From contig NZ_BAAAFW010000060.1 in the NCBI RefSeq assembly GCF_039523735.1, positions 62,001 through 126,000 on the forward strand: a DNA stretch of 64,000 bases, in the 5' to 3' direction. A model generated the notes under the pieces. It saw only the letters and a program-made list of their open reading frames with translations. It searched no databases and had not been told where the DNA came from. Origin of the DNA: Tatumella punctata (GTDB lineage Bacteria > Pseudomonadota > Gammaproteobacteria > Enterobacterales > Enterobacteriaceae). Shown piece by piece: positions 35,179 through 43,395 of the stretch. A program made the position numbers and the translations under genes. Position 1 is the first letter of the stretch, and every line of letters begins with the position of its first letter.

Positions 35179-36101
35179 CTATTCTTCGTGCCGGTATGGC
35201 GACCTCTCTTCAGGATGCCGGCCGGCCCGGTTATCGGCAGTCAGGGATCAGCCTTGCCGGGGTTATGGATCATCCGGCAATGGAAACTGCCAATCTGCTG
35301 GCGGGTAACAGCCCTGACTGTGCTGTTTTAGAAATAACACTCGGTCAGTGCCAGTTTCGTTTTGAACGTGACAGCTGGTTCGCTCTTACGGGGGCAGGAT
35401 GTGACGCTGATCTGGACGGTAAAACGGTCTGGACTGGCTGGCGGATCCCGGCGAAACGGGGGCAAATACTGACGTTAAGCAGGGCAACCCGGGGTGTGCG
35501 CAGCTATCTGGCCGTGGATGGCGGGTTCGATATTCCGCAGGTGATGGCGTCGTGCAGTACCGATTTGAAAGCGGGTTTTGGCGGCTGGCAGGGCAGGTAT
35601 CTGCGTGACGGCGATATGTTACCGCTGAATCTGCCGACACATCACTTTTCCCGAAGTGTCGGTGTCAGACAATTATTGTGGGGTAACCGTATCCGGGTGT
35701 TGCCGGGGCCGGAATATCATGAGTTCAGCCGCGAGGCTCAGCAGGCATTCTGGCGTACCGGCTGGGTATTATCTCCCCAAAGTAACCGCATGGGATACCG
35801 TCTGCAGGGCCGGACGTTATCGCGGGATACATCACGTGAGTTGTTGTCTCATGCAGTGGTCCCGGGGACGGTGCAGGTCACCAATGGCGGACAACCGGTG
35901 GTACTGATGGCTGATGCCCAGACGACCGGAGGATATCCGCGTATCGGGGTTGTTATATCTGCAGATTTGTACCATCTTGCGCAGCTGAGGCCCGGTGAAC
36001 CTGTTCACTTTATTCACTGTACATTAGAGCAAGCCAGGCAGGCGAAGCAACAGCAGCAGCATGCACTGGATATGATTAAATGGGGGCTTCTGGCGTCATG
36101 A
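35172..36101 (+). CDS. pxpC: 5-oxoprolinase subunit C
   Basis: The biotin-dependent-carboxylase-like/allophanate-hydrolase subunit 2 family member that pairs with PxpB. Signatures are TSLQDAGRPGYRQSGIS, ARGVRSYLAVDGGF-type, GPEYHEF and TTGGYPRIGVV. The 309 residues compare with 310 in E. coli. AAGGAGGGG lies before the ATG, inside the end of pxpB. The stop overlaps the pxpA start (ATGA). Confidence 0.95.
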   Translation: MLTILRAGMATSLQDAGRPGYRQSGISLAGVMDHPAMETANLLAGNSPDCAVLEITLGQCQFRFERDSWFALTGAGCDADLDGKTVWTGWRIPAKRGQILTLSRATRGVRSYLAVDGGFDIPQVMASCSTDLKAGFGGWQGRYLRDGDMLPLNLPTHHFSRSVGVRQLLWGNRIRVLPGPEYHEFSREAQQAFWRTGWVLSPQSNRMGYRLQGRTLSRDTSRELLSHAVVPGTVQVTNGGQPVVLMADAQTTGGYPRIGVVISADLYHLAQLRPGEPVHFIHCTLEQARQAKQQQQHALDMIKWGLLAS

Positions 36102-36835
36102 AAATTGATTTAAATGCAGACCTGGGGGAAGGCGGTGATTATGACCAGCAATTACTGCAACTGGTGAGTTCCGCCAATATTGCTTGCGGTTTTCATGCCG
36201 GAGATGCACCGATGATGTTGCAGTCGGTACGCTGGGCAAAACAGTATCAGGTAAAGATTGGTGCGCACCCGTCTTTTCCTGATCGCCAAAACTTTGGCCG
36301 GACAGCCATGTCTTTACCTCCGGCAGAGATTTATGCCCAGCAGTTGTATCAGATCGGTGCGCTGCAGGCGATAGCCGCCAGCGAAGGTGTCGGGTTATTT
36401 CATGTGAAACCTCATGGCATGTTGTATAACCAGGCTGCGAATGATCGGCAACTGGCGGATGCCATTGCCCGCGCCGTGGTGGCGGCCGATCCTGCGCTGG
36501 TACTGGTCGGACTGGCAAACAGTGAGCTGATTGCCGCCGGCCGGCATTACGGGCTGACAACCCGTGAAGAAGTGTTTGCTGATCGTGGTTATACCGCATC
36601 CGGACGACTGGTGCCCCGCGGGCAGCCGGGGGATTTGCTGGCCGATGCTTCTCAGGCTATCGGGCAGACCCTGATGATGATTCAGCAAGGGCGTGTACAG
36701 GCTGTCAGTGGCGAATATGTTAACGTCAGCGCTGAGACGGTCTGCCTGCATGGTGATGGTGAACACGCGTTGGTATTCGCCCGCGAACTCAAAGACGCTT
36801 TCCGGCAACAGGATATCACTGTTTCCGCAGAATAG
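36098..36835 (+). CDS. pxpA: 5-oxoprolinase subunit A (LamB/YcsF family)
   Basis: Third component of the 5-oxoprolinase complex. Signatures are MKIDLNADLGEGG, NIACGFHAGDA, IGAHPSFPDRQNFGR and VKPHGMLYNQAA. The frame is open six codons upstream, but the family N-terminus starts at the ATG at 36098, giving 245 residues (E. coli 244) and a four-base overlap with pxpC. The gene order pxpB-C-A matches ybgJ-K-L; nei, which follows in E. coli, is absent. Confidence 0.95.
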   Translation: MKIDLNADLGEGGDYDQQLLQLVSSANIACGFHAGDAPMMLQSVRWAKQYQVKIGAHPSFPDRQNFGRTAMSLPPAEIYAQQLYQIGALQAIAASEGVGLFHVKPHGMLYNQAANDRQLADAIARAVVAADPALVLVGLANSELIAAGRHYGLTTREEVFADRGYTASGRLVPRGQPGDLLADASQAIGQTLMMIQQGRVQAVSGEYVNVSAETVCLHGDGEHALVFARELKDAFRQQDITVSAE

Positions 36836-36897
36836 TGCCTGTCGGCAGGGATGCCCGATGCGGACAAGGATGTCTGCGGCAGCGGCGGAGAGTTATG

Positions 36898-36920
36898 TAA
36901 TATTATGATTCATAATATTA
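36898..36920. promoter_or_regulatory. Perfect palindrome upstream of the AroE-like gene
   Basis: TAATATTATG and CATAATATTA flank a 3-base ATT spacer: a 23-bp dyad with perfect 10-bp arms in a 155-bp gap, 71 bases before the start codon. The form is that of an operator for a dimeric repressor or activator. Confidence 0.6.
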
Positions 36921-36990
36921 ACCTGACCAGGTTGACCCGCAGAGAATTCTGTCTGACCCTTAAAAGACCTACCCTGTAAAGGAGCATATC

Positions 36991-37845
36991 ATGGCAGAAC
37001 AACAAAATTTCCTGAGTGATCTTACCGGCTCTTTCTCCTCTCCCTGTAGTGAAAACCCGACGGTGGCTATGATGGAAGCGGTTTATCGCCACCAGGGCAT
37101 TAATGCGCGTTATATTAACTGTGATGTCGGACAGCAACAGCTGGCAATGGCAGTGGCGGGTGCTAAAGCGATGGGCTGGCGCGGGTTTAATTGTTCAATA
37201 CCCAACAAACAAACCATTATTGATTATATTGATGAGCTGGGAACCTCAGCCAGGGTTATTGGTGCAGTCAATTGTGTGATTATCCGTGACGGTAAACTGA
37301 CCGGCGAGAATACGGATGGCAAGGGATTTGTCGAGGCATTGAAAGAACACATTGACCCGCGTGGAAAAAAGCTGACATTACTGGGAGCCGGTGGCGCAGC
37401 CCGGGCGATTGCGGTTGAATCAGCGCTGGCAGGCGCCAGTGAGATTACGATTATTAACCGTGACCAGCAGAAAGGACAGGCGCTGGCTGAACTGATTACG
37501 CAGCATACCCCGGCCAGGGCCAGATTTGTACACTGGACAGCGGGTATCGCCATTGATGCCGGACAGGATATTGTGGTGAATGCGACGTCAGTCGGTCTGG
37601 ATGATGCTGAAGCATTACCGGATATTGATATTGAGAGCCTGAAACCCACCCAGTTTGTCGCTGATGTTATCCCTAACCCGCCGCAGACAGCTTTATTACG
37701 TAAGGCCGCAGATCAAGGCTGTCAGACACTTAACGGGCTGAATATGCTGGTAAATCAGGGAGCGCTTAATCTGGCTTACTGGTTTGATCGCCGGGCGGAT
37801 AAAGCGCCGATGAAAAAAGTATTACAGCAACTCTTCACCGGCTAA
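36991..37845 (+). CDS. Shikimate/quinate dehydrogenase-like protein (AroE superfamily)
   Basis: NAD(P)-dependent dehydrogenase of the AroE/YdiB superfamily, 284 residues. The substrate domain has FNCSIPNKQ (catalytic Lys) and GENTDGKGF (catalytic Asp); the Rossmann loop is LGAGGAARAI. The N-terminal motif that normally binds the shikimate carboxylate with two serines (HSxSP) here reads CSENP, so substrate preference may differ from AroE. It stands alone between pxpA and gltA, not in an aro operon. AAAGGAG precedes the ATG. Probably a secondary, catabolic or specialised paralogue; the substrate is unknown. Confidence 0.85.
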   Translation: MAEQQNFLSDLTGSFSSPCSENPTVAMMEAVYRHQGINARYINCDVGQQQLAMAVAGAKAMGWRGFNCSIPNKQTIIDYIDELGTSARVIGAVNCVIIRDGKLTGENTDGKGFVEALKEHIDPRGKKLTLLGAGGAARAIAVESALAGASEITIINRDQQKGQALAELITQHTPARARFVHWTAGIAIDAGQDIVVNATSVGLDDAEALPDIDIESLKPTQFVADVIPNPPQTALLRKAADQGCQTLNGLNMLVNQGALNLAYWFDRRADKAPMKKVLQQLFTG

Positions 37846-37866
37846 GTCTGTGTTGTCACGGGGGAG

Positions 37867-37893
37867 ATAAAAGAAGGTGCCGCAGGCACCTTC
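37867..37893 (-). terminator. Terminator of gltA
   Basis: GAAGGTGCC-TGC-GGCACCTTC (9-bp perfect stem) followed on the minus strand by TTTTATCT. The T-run is short. It lies 7 bases beyond the gltA stop and may also slow transcripts of the convergent AroE-like gene. Confidence 0.75.
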
Positions 37894-37899
37894 AGCAGA

Positions 37900-39183
37900 T
37901 TATTTCTGCAGGCGGGAATGAAATTCCCGTTCACTGTACCCGGTATACAGCTGGCGCGGACGGGCAATTTTCATACCTTCTTCATGCATTTCTATCCAGT
38001 GGGATATCCAGCCGACGGTTCTTGCCATTGCGAAAATAACCGTAAACATGGAAGTCGGTATCCCCATGGCTTTCAGGATCAGACCGGAATAGAAATCGAC
38101 GTTCGGATACAATTTACGCTCAATAAAATACGGGTCGTTGAGTGCAATATGTTCCAGTTCCATAGCGACTTCCAGCAGGTCGTCTTTCATGTCCAGCTCT
38201 TTCAATACTTCATGGCAGGTTTCGCGCATTACCGTGGCACGGGGATCATAGTTTTTATACACCCGGTGACCGAAGCCCATTAAGCGGAAAGAATCGTTTT
38301 TATCTTTCGCGCGGCGGATAAACTCCGGAATATGCTCGACCGTCTGTATTTCCTCCAGCATCCGTAACGTTGCTTCGTTGGCTCCCCCGTGAGCAGGTCC
38401 CCACAGAGAAGCAATACCCGCCGCGATACAGGCGAATGGGTTAGCACCCGAAGAGCCGGCGGTGCGTACCGTCGATGTTGAAGCATTCTGTTCGTGATCC
38501 GCATGCAGGATCAGGATCCTGTCCATAGCCTTTTCAAGTACCGGGTTGACCACATACTCTTCACAAGGGGTGGCAAACATCATATGCAGGAAATTCCCGG
38601 CATAGGAGAGGTCGTTACGCGGATAAATAAAGGGCTGTCCGAGGGAATACTTATAGCACATGGCGGCAACCGTCGGCATTTTCGACAGCAGACGATAAGC
38701 GGCGATATCCCGGTGGCGCTGATTATTCACATCCAGAGAGTCATGATAAAACGCAGCCAGGGCACCGGTCACACCGCACATCACTGCCATCGGATGGGAG
38801 TCGCGGCGAAAGCCATGGAACAGACGGGTAATTTGTTCATGGATCATCGTATGACGGGTGACGGTGGTTTTAAACTGTTGGTACTGCTCCGGTGTCGGGG
38901 CCTCGCCGTACAGCAAAATATAACAGACTTCCAGATAGGTGGAATGTGTCGCTAATTGTGAGATTGGGTAACCGCGATGTAACAGGATACCTTCCTCACC
39001 ATCAATATACGTGATTTTCGATTCGCAGGACGCGGTGGAGGTAAACCCCGGGTCAAAAGTGTACAGGCCGCGGTTGCCCAGTGCCCGGACATCTACGACA
39101 TCCTGACCCAAACTGGCTTTAAGGACATTGAGCTCTAAAGACGTTTCACCCTCAAAAGTTAACGTCACTTTCTTGTCTGTCAT
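37900..39183 (-). CDS. gltA: Citrate synthase (type II, NADH-sensitive family)
   Basis: Condenses acetyl-CoA and oxaloacetate. Active-site stretches are ILHADHEQNASTSTVR, WGPAHGGANEA and GFGHRVYKNYDPRA. At 427 residues it equals E. coli GltA, and the N-terminal beta-rich segment typical of the allosteric hexameric type is present. AGGAG precedes the ATG. Divergent from sdhCDAB across a 584-bp regulatory gap. Confidence 0.97.
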   Translation of the reverse strand: MTDKKVTLTFEGETSLELNVLKASLGQDVVDVRALGNRGLYTFDPGFTSTASCESKITYIDGEEGILLHRGYPISQLATHSTYLEVCYILLYGEAPTPEQYQQFKTTVTRHTMIHEQITRLFHGFRRDSHPMAVMCGVTGALAAFYHDSLDVNNQRHRDIAAYRLLSKMPTVAAMCYKYSLGQPFIYPRNDLSYAGNFLHMMFATPCEEYVVNPVLEKAMDRILILHADHEQNASTSTVRTAGSSGANPFACIAAGIASLWGPAHGGANEATLRMLEEIQTVEHIPEFIRRAKDKNDSFRLMGFGHRVYKNYDPRATVMRETCHEVLKELDMKDDLLEVAMELEHIALNDPYFIERKLYPNVDFYSGLILKAMGIPTSMFTVIFAMARTVGWISHWIEMHEEGMKIARPRQLYTGYSEREFHSRLQK

Positions 39184-39477
39184 TCTGGTCTCCTTTAGCG
39201 TCTCACTGCAACCATCAGGAACGCCAAATTATGCGCAATATTTGCTTAAAAAAACGCACCGCTTGTTGTTTACTGCTCAGGTATTTTGCTAAAACAACCT
39301 GTGGCAGCAAACACGTCCGGATATAATTTTTCGCCTGCTACCGGCGTTGAAATAGTTCGGTAATGATTATCTAAGCGATTTGCTTCCTGTCAGTTATATA
39401 TCGCAGGTATATCGGAATGTCTATCCCGAACCATGCGCGGCTATGATAACGGCTTTACACTCAGGATGTGAAATAAA

Positions 39478-39494
39478 TGTTTATTTAATGTGAA
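39478..39494. promoter_or_regulatory. Putative ArcA box
   Basis: TGTTTATTTAATGTGAA matches 14 of 17 positions of the ArcA-type sequence TGTTAATTAAATGTTAA. ArcA represses gltA and sdh under low oxygen in E. coli. Confidence 0.5.
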
Positions 39495-39527
39495 CAGTAG
39501 CGGAGGTGTCGGAAAAATTGTCTGTAT

Positions 39528-39543
39528 CGTGATAGTGATCACT
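39528..39543. promoter_or_regulatory. Putative CRP site upstream of sdhC
   Basis: CGTGA-N6-TCACT matches 8 of 10 conserved CRP positions. It lies about 70 bases upstream of the sdhC -10, a class I activation position. Confidence 0.5.
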
Positions 39544-39580
39544 GTTCTGCCCAATTTTATCCAAACAATATGTAGGGTAA

Positions 39581-39609
39581 TTGTAATCAGATTGTGATCA
39601 TCTTATACT
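39581..39609 (+). promoter_or_regulatory. Promoter of the sdhCDAB-suc operon
   Basis: TTGTAA and TATACT separated by exactly 17 bases, leaving a leader of about 150 bases before the sdhC start. Confidence 0.75.
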
Positions 39610-39767
39610 TTGTAAAGGTCTCCGGAATACCCTGTCGTCAGGAGTCACCCAGCGTTTTTACGCGTCATTTAACACTGGATGTTACTGTCAGAGTGGCGGG
39701 AAAATCAGCATGATAACGATTTTCACGTTCCAGCAGGACCGGAGGAAGCTAAAATAATAAAAGCTGT

Positions 39768-40157
39768 GTGGGCAAAACCTTGAAAAAACAAAGACCTGTC
39801 AACCTGGATCTCTCGACAATCAAGTTTCCCTTGACTGCAATAGCATCAATTCTCCACCGTATCTCCGGCGTGATTACCTTTGTCGCTATCGGAATTCTGC
39901 TGTGGTTACTTGGATTGTCTCTCTCTTCCCCCGAAGGCTTTCAACACGCATCAGCCATGCTCAATGGCCTGGTCGTCAGATTCATTCTGTGGGGCATTCT
40001 GACGGCGCTGGCTTATCATATCGCGGGTGGTATTCGTCATATGCTGATGGATTTTGGCTTCCTCGAAGAAACTCTGGCAGCCGGTAAACGTTCTGCACAG
40101 ATTACTTTTACAATCACTGTTGTGCTGTCGGTTCTGGCGGGGGTTCTTGTATGGTAA
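39768..40157 (+). CDS. sdhC: Succinate dehydrogenase cytochrome b556 subunit
   Basis: Membrane anchor of complex II with three transmembrane helices, contributing to ubiquinone binding (SILHRISGVITF) and a heme b ligand (His in ALAYHIAGGIRHMLMD). GTG start; MGKTLKKQRPVNLDL aligns residue for residue with the E. coli N-terminus, and 129 residues match. First gene of the sdh-suc operon, overlapping sdhD by seven bases. Confidence 0.96.
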   Translation: MGKTLKKQRPVNLDLSTIKFPLTAIASILHRISGVITFVAIGILLWLLGLSLSSPEGFQHASAMLNGLVVRFILWGILTALAYHIAGGIRHMLMDFGFLEETLAAGKRSAQITFTITVVLSVLAGVLVW

Positions 40158-40498
40158 CTAACGTTTCTGCACTCGGCCGTAATGGTATCCATGACTGGTT
40201 ATTGTTGCGTGGTGCTGCGATTGTCATCGCCCTGTATGTCCTCTATATACTCGGTTTCTTTGTTTTTACCGGTCATGTCACTTTTGATGTCTGGCGCGGT
40301 TTTTTTGCCGCAACATTTACCCGTGTATTTACTCTGCTGGCGTTATTTTCGCTTCTGATTCATGGCTGGATCGGTATGTGGCAGGTACTGACCGATTATG
40401 TCAAAAATGTAGCATTACGGCTGGTAGTGCAGGGGCTGGTGATCCTGGCGTTACTTACGTATGCGATTTACGGAACGATTATCGTGTGGGGTGTGTAA
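40151..40498 (+). CDS. sdhD: Succinate dehydrogenase membrane anchor subunit
   Basis: Second membrane anchor of complex II, with three hydrophobic helices. The heme b His lies in LIHGWIGMWQVLTDYV, together with the quinone-site Tyr. At 115 residues it equals E. coli. Its stop directly abuts the sdhA ATG. Confidence 0.96.
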   Translation: MVTNVSALGRNGIHDWLLLRGAAIVIALYVLYILGFFVFTGHVTFDVWRGFFAATFTRVFTLLALFSLLIHGWIGMWQVLTDYVKNVALRLVVQGLVILALLTYAIYGTIIVWGV

Positions 40499-42265
40499 AT
40501 GAGTTTGCCGGTCAGAGAATTTGATGCAGTGGTCATTGGTGCAGGTGGCGCAGGTATGCGTGCAGCACTACAGATTTCACAGTCAGGGCAAAGTTGTGCT
40601 CTGTTATCAAAAGTATTTCCAACCCGTTCCCATACGGTTTCTGCACAGGGGGGGATTACCGTTGCCCTGGGTAATACCCATGAAGATAACTGGGAATGGC
40701 ATATGTATGACACTGTTAAAGGGTCAGATTATATCGGTGATCAGGATGCTATCGAATATATGTGTAAAACCGGACCGGAAGCGATTCTGGAACTGGAACA
40801 TATGGGATTACCGTTCTCCCGTCTGGATGATGGCAGGGTCTATCAGCGTCCTTTTGGCGGGCAGTCGAAAAATTTCGGCGGGGAGCAGGCTGCGCGTACT
40901 GCCGCAGCGGCTGACCGTACCGGCCATGCGTTGTTACATACCCTTTATCAGCAGAACCTGAAAAATAAAACCACCATCTTTTCTGAATGGTATGCCCTGG
41001 ACCTGGTGAAAAATCAGCAGGGTGCAATTGTCGGTTGTACTGCGCTCTGTATCGAAACCGGAGAAGTGGTTTATTTCAAAGCCAAAGCGACCATTCTGGC
41101 GACCGGCGGGGCGGGGCGTATTTATCAGTCAACAACCAACGCGCATATTAATACCGGTGATGGTGTGGGAATGGCCCTGCGGGCCGGAGTGCCGGTACAG
41201 GATATGGAAATGTGGCAGTTTCACCCGACAGGTATTGCCGGTGCCGGGGTGTTAGTCACGGAAGGCTGTCGTGGTGAAGGCGGATATTTGCTGAATAAAC
41301 ACGGTGAACGCTTTATGGAACGCTATGCACCGAACGCCAAAGATCTTGCCGGACGTGATGTGGTGGCCCGTTCTATGATGATCGAAATCCGTGAAGGCCG
41401 TGGTTGTGATGGTCCGTGGGGACCTCACCTTAAACTCAAACTTGACCATTTAGGTAAAGACGTCCTGGAATCACGTTTACCGGGGATCCTTGAACTCTCC
41501 CGGACATTTGCCCATGCGGATCCGGTGAAAGAGCCGATCCCGGTGATCCCGACCTGCCATTATATGATGGGCGGGATCCCGACCAAAGTGACGGGTCAGG
41601 CGCTGACGGTTGATGAACATGGTAATGATCAGGTCGTTCCGGGCTTGTTTGCTGTCGGTGAAATCGCCTGCGTATCAGTGCATGGCGCTAACCGGCTGGG
41701 AGGCAACTCGCTGCTTGACCTGGTGGTGTTTGGTCGTGCTGCGGGCTTGCACCTGCTGGAATCTATTCAGCAGCAGGGGCCACTGGCTGATGCGACAGAA
41801 GACGATATTAATGCTGCGCTGGCCCGCTATCAGCGCTGGGATAATAACACTACGGGTGAAGACCCGGCGGAAATCCGGAAAGCACTCCAGACCTGTATGC
41901 AGCATAACTTCTCCGTATTCCGCGAGGGGGATGCAATGGCCAAAGGGCTGGAAGAATTAAAGCATATCCGTGCCCGGCTGCAGGATGCGCGGCTTGATGA
42001 CCGCTCCCCGGACTTCAACACCCAGCGTGTTGAATGTCTGGAGCTGGATAATCTGATGGAAACGGCTTATGCCACCGCAGTTGCCGCAAATTACCGTACC
42101 GAAAGCCGCGGCGCGCACAGCCGTTTCGATTTCCCTGACAGGGATGATGCGAACTGGTTATGCCACAGTCTGTATTTACCTCAGACTGAAAGTATGACGC
42201 GGCGTGAAGTCAATATGCAGCCTAAGTTACGTCCGGCGTTCCCGCCGAAAGTGCGTACTTATTAA
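40499..42265 (+). CDS. sdhA: Succinate dehydrogenase flavoprotein subunit
   Basis: Catalytic subunit with covalent FAD. The nucleotide-binding motif is VVIGAGGAGMRAAL, the flavinylated His lies in FPTRSHTVSAQGG, and active-site stretches are FHPTGIAGAGVLVTEGCRGEGG and CHYMMGGIPT. At 588 residues it equals E. coli. Confidence 0.97.
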   Translation: MSLPVREFDAVVIGAGGAGMRAALQISQSGQSCALLSKVFPTRSHTVSAQGGITVALGNTHEDNWEWHMYDTVKGSDYIGDQDAIEYMCKTGPEAILELEHMGLPFSRLDDGRVYQRPFGGQSKNFGGEQAARTAAAADRTGHALLHTLYQQNLKNKTTIFSEWYALDLVKNQQGAIVGCTALCIETGEVVYFKAKATILATGGAGRIYQSTTNAHINTGDGVGMALRAGVPVQDMEMWQFHPTGIAGAGVLVTEGCRGEGGYLLNKHGERFMERYAPNAKDLAGRDVVARSMMIEIREGRGCDGPWGPHLKLKLDHLGKDVLESRLPGILELSRTFAHADPVKEPIPVIPTCHYMMGGIPTKVTGQALTVDEHGNDQVVPGLFAVGEIACVSVHGANRLGGNSLLDLVVFGRAAGLHLLESIQQQGPLADATEDDINAALARYQRWDNNTTGEDPAEIRKALQTCMQHNFSVFREGDAMAKGLEELKHIRARLQDARLDDRSPDFNTQRVECLELDNLMETAYATAVAANYRTESRGAHSRFDFPDRDDANWLCHSLYLPQTESMTRREVNMQPKLRPAFPPKVRTY

Positions 42266-42282
42266 CCGGTGGAGAAAGATAA

Positions 42283-42996
42283 ATGAAACTGGAATTTTCG
42301 CTGTACCGGTATAATCCTGAGGTTGATGATGCCCCGCGGATGCAGGATTACACCCTTAATGCAGAAGAAGGCAGTGATATGATGCTGCTGGATGCATTAA
42401 TTCTGCTTAAAGAACAGGACCCCAGCTTGTCATTTCGCCGTTCCTGTCGTGAAGGGGTATGTGGTTCTGACGGTCTGAATATGAACGGGAAAAACGGTCT
42501 GGCCTGTATTACCCCGCTCTCAGCCCTGAGAGGCAAAGGTAAAATTGTCATCCGTCCGTTACCCGGGCTGCCGGTGATCCGTGATCTGGTCGTGGACATG
42601 GGGCAGTTTTATGCCCAGTACGAAAAGATTAAACCTTTCCTGCAAAATAATGACCGTAACCCGCCAGCCAGGGAAAATCTGCAGTCTCCTGATCAGCGTG
42701 CCCATCTTGATGGCCTGTATGAATGTATTCTGTGTGCCTGCTGTTCAACGTCCTGTCCGTCTTTCTGGTGGAACCCGGATAAATTTGTCGGCCCGGCGGG
42801 TTTGCTGGCGGCTTATCGTTTCCTGATTGATAGTCGTGATACAGAAACAGATGCACGTCTGGATGCACTTGATGACGCATTCAGTGTTTTCCGCTGCCAC
42901 AGTATTATGAATTGTGTGAATGTTTGTCCGAAGGGGCTGAATCCTACCCGCGCGATTGGTCACATTAAATCTATGCTGCTGCAACGAGGGGCCTGA
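42283..42996 (+). CDS. sdhB: Succinate dehydrogenase iron-sulfur subunit
   Basis: Carries the [2Fe-2S], [4Fe-4S] and [3Fe-4S] clusters linking SdhA flavin to quinone: CREGVCGSDGLNMNGKNGLAC-type motif, CILCACCSTSCPS, and CHSIMNCVNVCPKGLNP. The 237 residues compare with 238 in E. coli. A strong hairpin follows the stop, before sucA. Confidence 0.97.
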   Translation: MKLEFSLYRYNPEVDDAPRMQDYTLNAEEGSDMMLLDALILLKEQDPSLSFRRSCREGVCGSDGLNMNGKNGLACITPLSALRGKGKIVIRPLPGLPVIRDLVVDMGQFYAQYEKIKPFLQNNDRNPPARENLQSPDQRAHLDGLYECILCACCSTSCPSFWWNPDKFVGPAGLLAAYRFLIDSRDTETDARLDALDDAFSVFRCHSIMNCVNVCPKGLNPTRAIGHIKSMLLQRGA

Positions 42997-43005
42997 TATA
43001 GATAC

Positions 43006-43028
43006 GCCGGGAAGCATTGCTTCCCGGC
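43006..43028 (+). repeat. Perfect 10-bp hairpin after sdhB
   Basis: GCCGGGAAGC-ATT-GCTTCCCGGC, 9 bases after the sdhB stop, with no following T-run. Likely an mRNA-stabilising or attenuating hairpin within the sdh-suc transcript. Confidence 0.7.
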
Positions 43029-43170
43029 AATTGACGGAAACCCTGGTAAACCTTTTCCCGGTGCGACAGACGAAAGGGTTTACAAAGGTTCCCTTGCGGG
43101 CAAAGACAGCACCATGATGTTCGCTCCGTTGAACCTGGGAGACAGTGTGACTGCTGAAGGCAATCTTGCA

Positions 43171-43224
43171 TGTCCACAACACCCTGTTTAATGATATAAA
43201 ACAAGGTGATGATGATTGCGGACA
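43171..43224 (+). repeat. Compound inverted repeat in the sucA leader
   Basis: TGTCC and GGACA enclose CACCCTGTTT and AAACAAGGTG (one G-U pair), forming a two-stage hairpin about 170 bases upstream of the sucA start. Function unknown. Confidence 0.5.
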
Positions 43225-43395
43225 GTAGTGATGCAGGGTGAAAAATCATTCCCCGTTTAACGCCTGCAGGATGGCAGTATCATGCAGGCAGAATTTACTG
43301 TGGAATAGCACTCATCGGCCGACGCATTGTCCCGGAACACCCGTGAAAACGGCAACAATAACTACGAAAAGCATGATAATGCACAAGGGATCACC

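Larger units (their letters stand above)
39184..39767. other. Divergent gltA-sdhC control region
   Basis: This 584-bp gap has no supported gene. It holds the sdhC promoter (39581-39609), a CRP-like site (39528-39543) and an ArcA-like site (39478-39494), arranged as expected for oxygen- and carbon-controlled TCA genes. The gltA promoter was not resolved; a CATAAT hexamer lies about 45 bases upstream of gltA on the minus strand. Confidence 0.65.
42997..43395. other. Structured gap between sdhB and sucA
   Basis: About 400 bases without a supported gene but with two strong hairpins (43006-43028 and 43171-43224) and an imperfect GTAAACC/GGTTTAC dyad between them. No terminator-type T-run is present, so transcripts probably continue into sucA, perhaps with processing or a weak internal promoter. 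Confidence 0.6.

Noticed and set aside
39228..39233. CATAAT as the gltA -10
   Set aside because: The -10 match is fair, but no acceptable -35 lies 16-18 bases upstream on the minus strand, so it is not listed as a promoter.
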